From Amnibacterium endophyticum (lineage in GTDB: Bacteria > Actinomycetota > Actinomycetes > Actinomycetales > Microbacteriaceae): DNA of 64,000 nt. Shown one piece after another: positions 24,075-32,837 of the stretch. The notes below the pieces were generated by a model. The model was given only the letters and a program-made list of their open reading frames with translations. It ran no database searches and was not told where the DNA came from. A program made the position numbers and the translations under genes. The stretch is from contig NZ_JBHUEA010000013.1 in assembly GCF_042680685.1 (NCBI RefSeq), positions 1 through 64,000 of the forward strand, written 5' to 3'. Numbering within the stretch: the stretch's first letter is position 1; the number at the start of each line of letters is the position of its first letter.

Positions 24075-26573
24075 GTGCGTGGACGACTGCTCGTCTTCCT
24101 CGGCGCCGCCCCCGGCGTCGGGAAGACCTTCGCGATGCTCGAGGAGGCCCATCGGCTCGCCGGGCAGGGGCGGCAGGTCGTGCTGGCCGTCGTGGAGGAC
24201 CACGGCAGGGCGGCGACCGCGGCGCTCACCGAGGGCCTCGAGCGCGTGCCGCTGCGCCGGTCCGAGCACGGAGGGCTCCCCCTCGACGAGCCCGACGTCG
24301 CCGCGGTGATCGCCCGCGCCCCCGACGTGGCCGTCGTCGACGAGCTCGCCCACTCGAACGCCCCCGGCTCCCGGCACGCGAAGCGCTGGGCCGACGTGGA
24401 GGACCTGCTGCACGCGGGCATCGACGTGCTGTCGACCGTGAACGTGCAGCACATCGCGTCGCTGAACGACGTCGTCGAGCGCATCACCGGCGTGCCGCAG
24501 CGCGAGACCGTGCCCGACGACGTGCTGCGGCGCGCCGACCGCATCGAGCTCGTCGACCTCGCGCCGGACGCGCTGCGCGACCGCCTCGCGGCCGGTCAGG
24601 TGTACCCGGCCGCCCGGGTCGACGCGGCGCTGTCGAACTGGTTCCGGCTCGGCAACCTCACCGCGCTGCGCGAGCTCGCGCTGCTCTGGCTCGCCGACGA
24701 GGTGGAGAGCGCGCTGAAGCGCTACCGCTCGGAGCAGGGCATCGGCGCGGCGTGGGAGTCCCGCGAGCGCATCGTGGTCGCCCTGACCGGCGGTCCCGAG
24801 GGCGAGACGCTGCTGCGCCGGGGAGCGCGGGTCGCGGCGCGCACGGGCGCCGGCGAGCTGCTCGCGGTCCACGTCCTCGCCGAGGACGGGCTCGCGCCGC
24901 CCGACCCCGCCGCCCTCGCCGTGCAGCGCACGCTGGTCCAGGACCTCGGCGGCACGTTCCACCAGGTCGTCGGCGACGACATCCCCGCGGCGCTGATCGC
25001 CTTCGCGCGGGGCGTCGACGCGACGCAGCTCGTGCTCGGCGTCTCCCGCCGCGGGCGCCTCGCCGCCCTGCTGACCGGCGCCGGCACCTCCGCCCGGGTG
25101 ATCCGCGCGTCCGGCGACATCGACGTGCACATCGTGACCCACGGCGCCGCGGCCGGGCGCCGCACCGCCCTGCCCGCCCGGCGCGGCGCGCTGTCCACGC
25201 GACGGCGCCTGGCGGGCTTCGCGCTCGCGGTGGTCGGCGGCCCGGCGCTCACCCTGCTGCTCACCGCCGTGCGCGACGGCGACTCGCTCACCGCGGAGGC
25301 GCTCGGCTACCAGCTGCTCGTCGTCCTCGTCGCGCTCGTCGGCGGCGCGTGGCCGGCCGCGTTCGCGGCCGTGCTGTCGGGCCTCACGATCGACCTGCTG
25401 TTCGTGCAGCCGGTGCTGCAGCTGTCGATCGCCCGGCCGTCGCACCTCGCCGCGCTCGTGCTCTACGTCGCGAACGGCCTGCTCGTCAGCCTGGTGGTGG
25501 GGCTCGCCGCGCGCCGCACCCGAGCGGCCCGCCGCTCCGCCGCGGAGGCCGAGGTGCTCGCCGCCGTCGCCGGCGGCGTGCTCCAGGGCGTCGACGCGGT
25601 CGACGCCCTGCTCGACCGGACGCTCGAGGCGTTCCGCGTCCGCGCCGTGCGCGTCGAGGACGACGAGGGAGTCCTCGAGGAGCGCGGCGACGCCGACGCC
25701 GACGGGCCCGTCACCGCGGTGCCGGTGCAGCCCGGCACCCGGCTGATCGTCGTCGGCCGGGTGCTCGACGCCTCCGACCGCCGGGTCCTGCAGGTCGTCG
25801 CCGCCCAGCTGGCCGCCGCCCTGCCGCGGCGGGTGCTCGCGGAGCGGGCGCGCGCCCTGGAGCCGCTCGCAGAGGTCGACCGGGTGCGGTCCGCGCTGCT
25901 CGCCGCGGTCGGGCACGACCTGCGGCGCCCGCTCGCCGTCGCGACCGCGGCGGTCACGAGCCTGCGCTCGTCCGCCGACCGGCTGTCGCCGAGCGACCGC
26001 ACGGAGCTGCTGCAGGAGGCCGAGGGGAGCCTGGACCGGCTCGCCGGGCTGATCACCGACCTGCTCGATGTCAGCCGCGTGCAGGCGGGCGCGCTCGCCG
26101 TGCACCTCGAGTCCGTCGACGTCGAGGAGCTGCTGCCCGGCGCGCTCGACCACGCGGGCGCCGGCCCGGACGAGGTGCGGCTCCACGTGCCCGACGACGT
26201 GCCGCCGGTGCAGGCCGACCCGGTCCTGCTCGAGCGGGTGCTCGCGAACCTGCTGTCGAACGCGGTGCGGCACTCCCCCGCCGACCGACCCGTCGAGCTC
26301 ACGCTCAGCCGGTTCGGCGAACGGGTGGAGGTGCGGGTCATCGACCACGGCCCGGGCGTCGAGCCGGACCGGCAGGCGCGGATGTTCCAGCCGTTCCAGC
26401 ACACGACCGACACGGCCGACTCGGGCGGCGTCGGGCTGGGGCTCGCGCTCTCGCTCGGCTTCGCGGAGGGGATGGGCGCGAGCCTCACGCCGGAGGACAC
26501 CCCGGGCGGCGGGCTCACGATGGTCGTCGGGCTGCCCGTCGACGCGACGGTGCGGGAGGGGGCGGACGCGTGA
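24075..26573 (+). CDS. kdpD: KdpD, osmosensitive K+ channel histidine kinase
   Basis: 832 residues. N-terminal KdpD domain with Walker A (FLGAAPGVGKTFAMLEEA, residues about 8-25) and VDELAHSNAPGSRH; a universal-stress-like domain near 230-360; four membrane helices near 375-480; then a kinase core with the phosphorylated His614 in AAVGHDLRRPLAV, the N-box NLLSNAVRHSP and the glycine-rich GVGLGLALS. It senses low K+ or turgor and phosphorylates KdpE. GTG 24075 follows GAAAGGA. The stop overlaps kdpE. Confidence 0.95.
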   Translation: MRGRLLVFLGAAPGVGKTFAMLEEAHRLAGQGRQVVLAVVEDHGRAATAALTEGLERVPLRRSEHGGLPLDEPDVAAVIARAPDVAVVDELAHSNAPGSRHAKRWADVEDLLHAGIDVLSTVNVQHIASLNDVVERITGVPQRETVPDDVLRRADRIELVDLAPDALRDRLAAGQVYPAARVDAALSNWFRLGNLTALRELALLWLADEVESALKRYRSEQGIGAAWESRERIVVALTGGPEGETLLRRGARVAARTGAGELLAVHVLAEDGLAPPDPAALAVQRTLVQDLGGTFHQVVGDDIPAALIAFARGVDATQLVLGVSRRGRLAALLTGAGTSARVIRASGDIDVHIVTHGAAAGRRTALPARRGALSTRRRLAGFALAVVGGPALTLLLTAVRDGDSLTAEALGYQLLVVLVALVGGAWPAAFAAVLSGLTIDLLFVQPVLQLSIARPSHLAALVLYVANGLLVSLVVGLAARRTRAARRSAAEAEVLAAVAGGVLQGVDAVDALLDRTLEAFRVRAVRVEDDEGVLEERGDADADGPVTAVPVQPGTRLIVVGRVLDASDRRVLQVVAAQLAAALPRRVLAERARALEPLAEVDRVRSALLAAVGHDLRRPLAVATAAVTSLRSSADRLSPSDRTELLQEAEGSLDRLAGLITDLLDVSRVQAGALAVHLESVDVEELLPGALDHAGAGPDEVRLHVPDDVPPVQADPVLLERVLANLLSNAVRHSPADRPVELTLSRFGERVEVRVIDHGPGVEPDRQARMFQPFQHTTDTADSGGVGLGLALSLGFAEGMGASLTPEDTPGGGLTMVVGLPVDATVREGADA

Positions 26574-27247
26574 AGGTCCTGGTGGCGGACGACGACCCGC
26601 AGATCCTGAAGGCGCTGCGGATCATCCTCACCGCGCACGGCTACGACGTCGTGACCGCGGGCGACGGCCGCGCGGCGCTCGACGCGGCCGCGCACGAGCG
26701 GCCCGACCTGATCGTGCTGGACCTCGGCATGCCCCGGCTCGACGGCGTCTCGGTCATCGAGGCGGTGCGCGGCTGGACGACGACGCCGATCCTCGTCGTC
26801 TCCGGCCGCGGCGACACCGGCGGCAAGGTCGACGCGCTCGACGCCGGCGCGGACGACTACGTCGTGAAGCCCTTCGCCACGGAGGAGCTGCTCGCCCGCA
26901 TCCGCGCCCTCTCCCGCCGTCAGGGCGACGCGCAGGACGAGCCCGTGGTCCGCTTCGGCGACGTCGAGGTCGACCTCGCCGCCAGGCAGGTCCGCCGGGA
27001 CGGCGCACCCGTGCGGCTCACCCCGACGGAGTGGGCGGTGCTCGAGCCGCTCGTGCGCAGCCCGCGGCGGCTCGTCACGCAGCAGACGCTGCTGTCCGCC
27101 GTGTGGGGCCCCGCGCACCTGCGGGACTCGGGCTACCTGCGCATCCACCTCGCCGCGCTGCGCAAGAAGCTGGAGCCCGAGCCGTCCCGCCCGCGGCACC
27201 TGCTGACCGAGCCCGGGATCGGCTACCGGTTCGTGCCCGACGCCTGA
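26570..27247 (+). CDS. kdpE: KdpE, OmpR-type response regulator
   Basis: 225 residues. Receiver domain: acidic pocket DDD at 7-9, phosphorylated Asp51 in LIVLDLGMPRLDG and the Lys in DYVVKPF. C-terminal winged helix: LTPTEWAVLEPLVRSPRRLV and YLRIHLAALRKKLEPEP. GTG 26570 overlaps the kdpD stop (GTGA). Activates kdpFABC in known systems. Its last 25 bases overlap the convergent epimerase gene, so there is no room for a terminator of its own. Confidence 0.95.
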   Translation: MKVLVADDDPQILKALRIILTAHGYDVVTAGDGRAALDAAAHERPDLIVLDLGMPRLDGVSVIEAVRGWTTTPILVVSGRGDTGGKVDALDAGADDYVVKPFATEELLARIRALSRRQGDAQDEPVVRFGDVEVDLAARQVRRDGAPVRLTPTEWAVLEPLVRSPRRLVTQQTLLSAVWGPAHLRDSGYLRIHLAALRKKLEPEPSRPRHLLTEPGIGYRFVPDA

Positions 27248-28086
27248 GCCCGCAGCTCCTCCAGCAGCCCCGGCCGCTTCGGGGCCCACCCGCCGATGGC
27301 CCGCGCCTTGTCACCCGACGCCTGCTGGTCCAGCAGCATCGCCTCCGCGAACGCGTCGCCGAGGCGCTCGCGGGTCGCCGCCGGCTCCTCGGGCAGGGTC
27401 TCGGCACCGGTCGCGGCGGCGATCTCGGCGAACGTCGGGTTCTGCCCGGAGACGCCGAGCACGTCGGCGAAGCCGCTGCCGGCCTCGAGGACCGCGACGT
27501 AGAGGTCGGCGAGGTCGTCGACGTGGATCGTCGTCCAGTGCTGCGACCCGTCGCCCACGAGCCGGATGCGGCCCGCGTCGTCCTTCGCGCCCTCGGTCGT
27601 CATCGGCACGAGGCCCTTGCCGCCGCCGTGCACGATGCCCGGGTGCACGACGGTGACCGGCACGTCGGCCGCCTCGAGCAGCGCGATCACGCCCGGCCGC
27701 CATGCGGTGAGCGCCGGCGGGTCGTAGGGGTCGGTCTCCTCGATCGCGTCCCCCGCGCCGTAGACCCAGCAGCCGCCCGTGTGCACGTACGGGGTGTCCG
27801 TGCCGCTCAGGGCGTCGACGGCGGCCTCGGCGACCGCGCGGTCGAACCCCTCGGCGTCGTCCGGGTCGGAGGCGAGGTGGATCACGCCGTTGGCGGCCCG
27901 CATCAGCCGCACGGCCTCGTCGCGGTCCATCAGGTCGGCGACGACGCCGGTGGCGCCGCGCTCGCGCACGGCGGCGGCCTTGTCGTCGCCGCGCACCACC
28001 GCGGTGACGTCGTGGCCCCTGCTCAGCAGGGCGGAGAGGACGGAGGAGCCGATGTAGCCGGTCGCGCCGGTCAGGAGGACGTGCAT
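27223..28086 (-). CDS. NAD-dependent epimerase/dehydratase family protein
   Basis: 287 residues. Cofactor site VLLTGATGYIGSSVLSALL (GxxGxxG), Arg in AVVRGDDK suggesting NADP, and IHLASDPDDAEG, then HTGGCWVYGAGDAIEE. The normal YxxxK is not clear, so this may be an atypical extended short-chain family member. Function unknown. Convergent overlap of 25 bases with kdpE. Confidence 0.82.
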   Translation of the reverse strand: MHVLLTGATGYIGSSVLSALLSRGHDVTAVVRGDDKAAAVRERGATGVVADLMDRDEAVRLMRAANGVIHLASDPDDAEGFDRAVAEAAVDALSGTDTPYVHTGGCWVYGAGDAIEETDPYDPPALTAWRPGVIALLEAADVPVTVVHPGIVHGGGKGLVPMTTEGAKDDAGRIRLVGDGSQHWTTIHVDDLADLYVAVLEAGSGFADVLGVSGQNPTFAEIAAATGAETLPEEPAATRERLGDAFAEAMLLDQQASGDKARAIGGWAPKRPGLLEELRAQASGTNR

Positions 28087-28118
28087 GGCCGCAACGCTGC
28101 CACCGCCGGGCTGAGGGC

Positions 28119-29603
28119 TCAGCGGAAGGTCAGGAAGCCCTCGACGAGCAGCTCCCGCACGACCGGCAGGACCGCCGCGGTCGTCGTGCCCGGATCGGCG
28201 TCGAGCAGCTCCGCGACCGCGGCGACGAGCCGGCCGACGGGCAGCTCCCCGTCGCAGGCGCCCACCACCGCCGCGGTGACGGTGTCGACGCGGCGCGTGC
28301 GCGCGAAGCCCGTCCCCTGCCGCAGCTCGAGCACCGTCGGGTCGGCGTCGCCCGGCCAGTAGTGGCGGTGCTCGGTCACGTCGGGGGCGACCGCCAGCAC
28401 CTGCCCGGCGAGCCGCGCGTCGTCGAGCGCCGCGAGCCGGTCGTGCGCCGCGAGCCCGGCGGCGATCGCGGCGCCGACACCGCTGCCGACCGGGCTCTCG
28501 AGGTGCTCGAACCGGCGCAGGGTGGGCGCCCCCGACGGGCGGCGCAGCGTGACGTAGCCGGCGCCCACGGCCGTCACGCCGCGCGCGGCGAAGTCGTCGA
28601 GCCAGGCGCGCACGAGCGCGCGGAAGCGGCGGGTGCCCGGCTGCGCCCCGCCGTCCCGCACCCAGGTCTCGGCGTACTGCGCGGGGTCGAGCAGGTCGCG
28701 CTGCACCACCCAGACGTCGAGGCCGTCCGCCCAGCCGAGCACCCGGTCGCGGGCGGCCACCTGGTCGCCCGTGACCTCCCAGTTGCCGAGCAGCTGCGCG
28801 ATCCCGCCGTCGGTCAGGTGGTCCCTGGCGCCGCGCACCACGGCCTCCACCAGGCCGTCGCCCGCGAAGCCGCCGTCGCGGTACGTGTAGGCGGGCACGC
28901 CGTCGGCGCCGCGCGGGGTGATGACGAACGGCGGGTTCGTGACGATCCGGTCGAACCGCTCCCCCGCGACCGGCTCGTACAGCGAGCCCTCCCTGAGGTC
29001 CAGGTGCACGCCGTTCAGCTCCGCGTTCAGCGCCGCGAAGCGGAGCGCCCGCGCGGACACGTCGGTCGCGACGACGCGGCCGGCGGTGCGCGCCGCCATC
29101 AGCGCCTGGACGCCGCTGCCGGTGCCGAGGTCGAGCACGACGCCGTCGCCGGTCGGGACGAGGACCTGCGCGAGGGTGGAGGACGCGGCGCCGGCGCCCA
29201 GCACGTGCTCCTCCGGCAGCTCGCCGCCGAGCGCCACCTCGCCCTGGTCCGACACGATCCACCACGACGCGACGCCGGACTCGTCGGCGAGCGCGTAGGG
29301 CCGGACGTCGACGAGCGGGATCGCGCGGCCGTCCTCGACCCGCAGCAGGCCGAGCGCCTCGGCGCCGTCCAGCCCGAGGCGCGGCAGCGCGGCCGCCGCG
29401 GCCGACCCGTCCACCGGGTCGCCGAGCACGAGCAGCCGGCCGAGCACGCCCGCCGCCGACGGGGCGCGCCGCGCCAGCTCGGCGAGCGCCGGCTCCGGGT
29501 CGTCCCGGCCGAGCGCGTCGGCGGCCGTGCGCCCCCACGCCTCCTCGAGCCCCTCGACCGTGTACGGCGCGGCGGCCAGGTCCTGGGCGAGGGCGGCGGT
29601 CAT
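28119..29603 (-). CDS. HemK/PrmC-like class I methyltransferase
   Basis: 494 residues. N-terminal winged-helix-like region (about 1-150), then SAM-binding VVLDLGTGSGVQALMAAR and the catalytic NPPF motif in RIVTNPPFVITPRGADG. NPPF marks enzymes that methylate a glutamine or adenine amide; here the long, extra C-terminal domain (about 330-494; GQVLAVAPDVTEHRHYWPGD) distinguishes it from true PrmC. Substrate unknown. Homologues are common in actinobacteria. ATG 29603 is chosen because the N-terminal helix begins there; no clear Shine-Dalgarno is seen. Confidence 0.83.
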   Translation of the reverse strand: MTAALAQDLAAAPYTVEGLEEAWGRTAADALGRDDPEPALAELARRAPSAAGVLGRLLVLGDPVDGSAAAAALPRLGLDGAEALGLLRVEDGRAIPLVDVRPYALADESGVASWWIVSDQGEVALGGELPEEHVLGAGAASSTLAQVLVPTGDGVVLDLGTGSGVQALMAARTAGRVVATDVSARALRFAALNAELNGVHLDLREGSLYEPVAGERFDRIVTNPPFVITPRGADGVPAYTYRDGGFAGDGLVEAVVRGARDHLTDGGIAQLLGNWEVTGDQVAARDRVLGWADGLDVWVVQRDLLDPAQYAETWVRDGGAQPGTRRFRALVRAWLDDFAARGVTAVGAGYVTLRRPSGAPTLRRFEHLESPVGSGVGAAIAAGLAAHDRLAALDDARLAGQVLAVAPDVTEHRHYWPGDADPTVLELRQGTGFARTRRVDTVTAAVVGACDGELPVGRLVAAVAELLDADPGTTTAAVLPVVRELLVEGFLTFR

Positions 29604-29946
29604 CGCGGTTCGCTGCACCCGGCGATCCTGCCGCAGCGCGGGGAGGGAGCGGATCCGGCGGGATGCGCGGCGCGGCCGTACGACGGCGAGCGCCGCGCAT
29701 CCCGCGGCGTCGCGGCCGTGTCGAACCGGCCGCGGAGGCACCGGACGAGTGTCGAGTGAAGAGGAGCGAGCGCTCGCCGGGCCTGACGACGACCTTACGG
29801 GGCGGGCGTCGCGCCGGGCGGTGCGCCGTGCGCCCCGTTCCGGGGGGCTTCGGTCACGATCCGCTGAACGCGTGCTGCGCAGGTGCCCGGCGGACCTGAC
29901 GGATCGCCCCGTGCGCGGCGCGGCGCGGGGTCGCCGCGGCCCCAGA
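29604..29946. other. 343-base divergent intergenic region
   Basis: No credible gene here: open frames crossing it are arginine-rich and lack a start signal. It holds a perfect inverted repeat (annotated separately at 29659-29704) and lies between two divergently transcribed genes, so it must carry both promoters. I could not identify convincing -35/-10 pairs, apart from CAGAAT at 29943-29948. Confidence 0.5.
29659..29704. repeat. Perfect 14-base inverted repeat, possible operator or terminator
   Basis: CGGGATGCGCGGCG at 29659-29672 pairs exactly with CGCCGCGCATCCCG at 29691-29704 around an 18-base spacer. It lies 56 bases upstream of the methyltransferase gene and 240 bases upstream of the lipoprotein gene. 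Confidence 0.6.
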
Positions 29947-30828
29947 ATGCTCCTCGTGCCGCGCCTCCGCCGCCTCGTCCCCGCCCTCGTCGCCGGGGTG
30001 ATCGCCCTCACGCTCTCCGGCTGCGTGCCGGCCGCGCCCGCGCCCGCCTTCCCCACGAGCGGGCCCGAGTCCGACCCGACCGGCGCCGCGGCCGCGGCCG
30101 TCGTGCAGCGGGCCGACCACGGCTACGCGGGCGCCCGCGTCGTGGAGGACCAGGCTGCCGAAGCGCTCACGATCGTGCCGGACCACCCCAACGGCGCCCT
30201 CGTCGTCTTCGTGCACGGCTGGGGCCAGACCCGCTGGGCGGTGCTCGAGCGGCGCGGCGAGTCCGACGTCGCCCACTCCCTGGTCGCCCGGGGCTTCACG
30301 GTGCTCGCCGCCGACGGCGACCTGAAGGCGTGGGGCAACTCCGCGAGCGTCGCGGACTACCGCGGCCTCATCGACGACGCGATGTCCCGCCACCACCTGG
30401 ACCGCGTGCTGATCATGGGCGAGTCGATGGGCGGGCTCGCCACGATGCAGCTCGCCCGCGAGGTGCCCGAGGTGCGCGCCGTCGTCGCCTGGTACCCCGT
30501 CTGCGACCTGCGGACGATGACCCAGCCACGGTTCCAGGCGTCGATCGACGACGCCTGGGCGGGCCGCGACCGCGCCGCGGTCTCCCCGGTGCGGGTCGGC
30601 GACACGCCGATGATGGTCTGGGCGTCGCCGCAGGACACGGTGGTCGAGGCGAGCCGGAACGCCGCGGTCTGCGTCGCCGAGGGGCGCGCCGCGGGCGCCG
30701 ACGTCACCTACGTCCGCTCGAGCGGCCAGCACGGGGCACCCTCGAACTTCGACCCGGCCACGGTCGTGTCGTTCTTCGAGCGCGCCGCCGGGGTCGACGA
30801 CGCGCCCGTGCTCGCCGCCGCGCGCTGA
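29947..30828 (+). CDS. Lipoprotein alpha/beta hydrolase
   Basis: 293 residues. A signal peptide with lipobox (VAGVIALTLSGC) predicts export and lipid anchoring on Cys at about residue 20. The hydrolase fold follows: VVFVHGWGQTRWAVLE (oxyanion region), the nucleophile elbow IMGESMGGLATMQ (GxSxG), the acid in WASPQDTVVEA and the His in SSGQHGAPSNF. Probably an esterase or related enzyme acting outside the membrane. Start uncertain: ATG 29947 has no Shine-Dalgarno, whereas GTG 29956 (P-R-L-R-R) lies 7 bases after CAGAAT, matching the leaderless pattern seen elsewhere, and gives an equally good signal peptide. Confidence 0.87.
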   Translation: MLLVPRLRRLVPALVAGVIALTLSGCVPAAPAPAFPTSGPESDPTGAAAAAVVQRADHGYAGARVVEDQAAEALTIVPDHPNGALVVFVHGWGQTRWAVLERRGESDVAHSLVARGFTVLAADGDLKAWGNSASVADYRGLIDDAMSRHHLDRVLIMGESMGGLATMQLAREVPEVRAVVAWYPVCDLRTMTQPRFQASIDDAWAGRDRAAVSPVRVGDTPMMVWASPQDTVVEASRNAAVCVAEGRAAGADVTYVRSSGQHGAPSNFDPATVVSFFERAAGVDDAPVLAAAR

Positions 30829-30858
30829 CCGTCGCGGCTCGCGCCCAGCGGGCCGCTC

Positions 30859-30864
30859 TAGCGT
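30859..30864 (+). promoter_or_regulatory. -10 (TAGCGT), leaderless type, for the small membrane proteins
   Basis: TAGCGT, 6 bases before ATG 30871. Confidence 0.55.
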
Positions 30865-30870
30865 CGCGGG

Positions 30871-31005
30871 ATGACCGCTGCCGCGTCCTCCGTCGTCCTC
30901 GCGACCGGGCCCGCCTCCGCGAACATCGGCGTGCCGATCATCGGTGTGCTCGTCGTGGTCGTGATCGTCGGCGGGATCCTCTACGCGGTGCTCCGCAAGC
31001 GATGA
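30871..31005 (+). CDS. 44-residue single-pass membrane protein
   Basis: Begins MTAAASSVVLATGPASANIG, then one hydrophobic helix (VPIIGVLVVVVIVGGILYAVL) ending in RKR, so N-terminus out and C-terminus in. No family recognised. It has its own -10, and its TGA overlaps the next start (ATGA), so the two are one translation unit. The lack of a Shine-Dalgarno is explained by leaderless initiation. Confidence 0.65.
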   Translation: MTAAASSVVLATGPASANIGVPIIGVLVVVVIVGGILYAVLRKR

Positions 31006-31298
31006 GCGGGCCGGACGGGGTCCGCAGCCGGTCCTCCGGCACCTACGTCCTCGTGATCGGCGCGATCGTGATCGCGGTCTGCCTGGTGGTGCTGTCCCTG
31101 CTCACCCGGGTCGCGCCCGCGATCGCGACGACGGTGATCGTCCTCGACGTGCTGCTCGTCGCCGCGATGCTCGTCGCCCGGTTCACGATCCGGCCCATCG
31201 GCCGCCGCCAGTGGACCATCACCGGCTGCCTGCTGGCCGCCTGCGTGCTCTCGCTGGGCGCGGTCGTGCTGATCGCGGCGCTGACCGCCGCGGCCTGA
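31002..31298 (+). CDS. 98-residue three-helix membrane protein
   Basis: Three predicted helices: TYVLVIGAIVIAVCLVVLSLL, IATTVIVLDVLLVAAMLVA and ITGCLLAACVLSLGAVVLIA, joined by a short basic loop (RFTIRPIGRRQW). ATG 31002 overlaps the 44-residue ORF, so they probably work together. No known family was recognised. Convergent with gatB across 15 bases. Confidence 0.7.
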   Translation: MSGPDGVRSRSSGTYVLVIGAIVIAVCLVVLSLLTRVAPAIATTVIVLDVLLVAAMLVARFTIRPIGRRQWTITGCLLAACVLSLGAVVLIAALTAAA

Positions 31299-31313
31299 CC
31301 GCGCCCCGCGGGC

Positions 31314-32837
31314 TCAGGAGGAGGCGCGCTCCAGCACCAGCTCGCGCACGCGGGCCGCGTCGGCCTGACCGCGCATCGCCTTCATCACCGCGCCGATGAC
31401 CGCGCCGGCGGCCTGCACCTTGCCGTCGCGGATCTTCTGCAGCACGTCCGGCTGGTCCGAGAGCGCGGCGTCGATCGCCGCGATCAGCGCCGAGTCGTCC
31501 GACACGACCTTGAGGCCGCGGGCCGTGACGACCTCCTCGGGAGACCCCTCCCCCGCGATCACGTGCTCGAGCACCTGGCGGGCGAGGCGGTCGGTCAGGT
31601 CGCCGTTCTCGGTCAGCGCGATCAGCTCGCTGACGTGCAGCGGCGAGACCAGCGTGCCGGGCTCGACGCCGCGGGCGTTCGCGACCCGCAGGATCTCGCC
31701 GAGCCACCACTTGCGCGCCTGCGCGGGTGCGGCGCCCTTCGCCACCGTCTCCTCCAGCTCCGCCAGCACGTTCGCGTTCACGATGTCGCGGAACTCGGCG
31801 TCGGTGAAGCCGTAGTCGGCCTGCAGGCGTCGGCGGAAGGCGGCGGGGCTCTCCGGCAGGGCGGCGCGCAGCTCCTCGATCAGCTCGGGCGACGGCTGCA
31901 CCGGCAGCAGGTCCGGCTCCGGGAAGTAGCGGTAGTCGTCCGCGTCGGACTTCGGCCGGCCCGAGCTGGTCGTGCCGGTGTCCTCGTGCCAGTGCCGCGT
32001 CTCCTGCAGGATCGTGCCGCCGGCGGCGAGCACCGCCGCCTGGCGCTGGATCTCGTAGCGGACCGCGCGCTCGACCGAGCGCAGGCTGTTCACGTTCTTC
32101 GTCTCGGTGCGCGTGCCGAGCCGCTGCTCGCCGCGCGGCCGCAGCGAGACGTTCGCGTCGCAGCGCAGGTTGCCGCGCTCCATGCGGGCCTCGGAGATGC
32201 CGAGCGAGCGCACGATGTCGCGGATGGTGGCGACGTACGCCTTCGCGATCTCAGGCGCCCTGTGCTCGGCGCCGAAGATCGGCTTCGTGACGATCTCGAC
32301 GAGCGGCACGCCGGCGCGGTTGTAGTCGACCAGGGAGTGGTCGGCGCCCTGGATGCGGCCGGTCGCGCCGCCGACGTGCGTCAGCTTGCCGGCGTCCTCC
32401 TCCATGTGGGCGCGCTCGATCGGCACGGTCCAGGCGGTGCCGTCCTCCAGCTCCACCTCGACCGAGCCCTCGAACGCGATTGGCTCGTCGTACTGGCTGA
32501 TCTGGTAGTTCTTGCCGAGGTCCGGGTAGAAGTAGTTCTTCCGGGCGAAGCGGCTGGACGGCGCGATCGAGCAGCCGAGCGCGAGCCCGAGCGAGATCGA
32601 GTACCGCACCGCGGTCGCGTTCACGACCGGCAGCGCACCCGGCAGGCCCATGTCCACGGGCGCCACCAGCGTGTTCGGCAGCGCGGCGTCGATCCCCGGC
32701 GCGGCCGGGTTCGGGGCGCCGCTGAACATCTTCGTGGCGGTCGACAGCTCGACGTGCACCTCGAAGCCGAGCACCGGCTCGTAGCGCTCGAGCGCCTCGT
32801 CGAAGCCCATCAGCACATCGGTCGCACCTGCGGCCAT
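31314..32837 (-). CDS. gatB: Asp-tRNA(Asn)/Glu-tRNA(Gln) amidotransferase subunit B
   Basis: 507 residues. Recognised by EPVLGFEVHVELSTATKMFSG, the pore region RFARKNYFYPDLGKNYQISQYDEP, and LVDYNRAGVPLVEIVTKP, plus the C-terminal YqeY-like tail (ARKWWLGEILRVANARGVEP, GAVIGAVMKAMRG). Subunit B binds the misacylated tRNA and activates it with ATP. Its ATG overlaps the gatA stop by one base (TGATG). Last gene of the gatC-A-B operon. Confidence 0.97.
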   Translation of the reverse strand: MAAGATDVLMGFDEALERYEPVLGFEVHVELSTATKMFSGAPNPAAPGIDAALPNTLVAPVDMGLPGALPVVNATAVRYSISLGLALGCSIAPSSRFARKNYFYPDLGKNYQISQYDEPIAFEGSVEVELEDGTAWTVPIERAHMEEDAGKLTHVGGATGRIQGADHSLVDYNRAGVPLVEIVTKPIFGAEHRAPEIAKAYVATIRDIVRSLGISEARMERGNLRCDANVSLRPRGEQRLGTRTETKNVNSLRSVERAVRYEIQRQAAVLAAGGTILQETRHWHEDTGTTSSGRPKSDADDYRYFPEPDLLPVQPSPELIEELRAALPESPAAFRRRLQADYGFTDAEFRDIVNANVLAELEETVAKGAAPAQARKWWLGEILRVANARGVEPGTLVSPLHVSELIALTENGDLTDRLARQVLEHVIAGEGSPEEVVTARGLKVVSDDSALIAAIDAALSDQPDVLQKIRDGKVQAAGAVIGAVMKAMRGQADAARVRELVLERASS

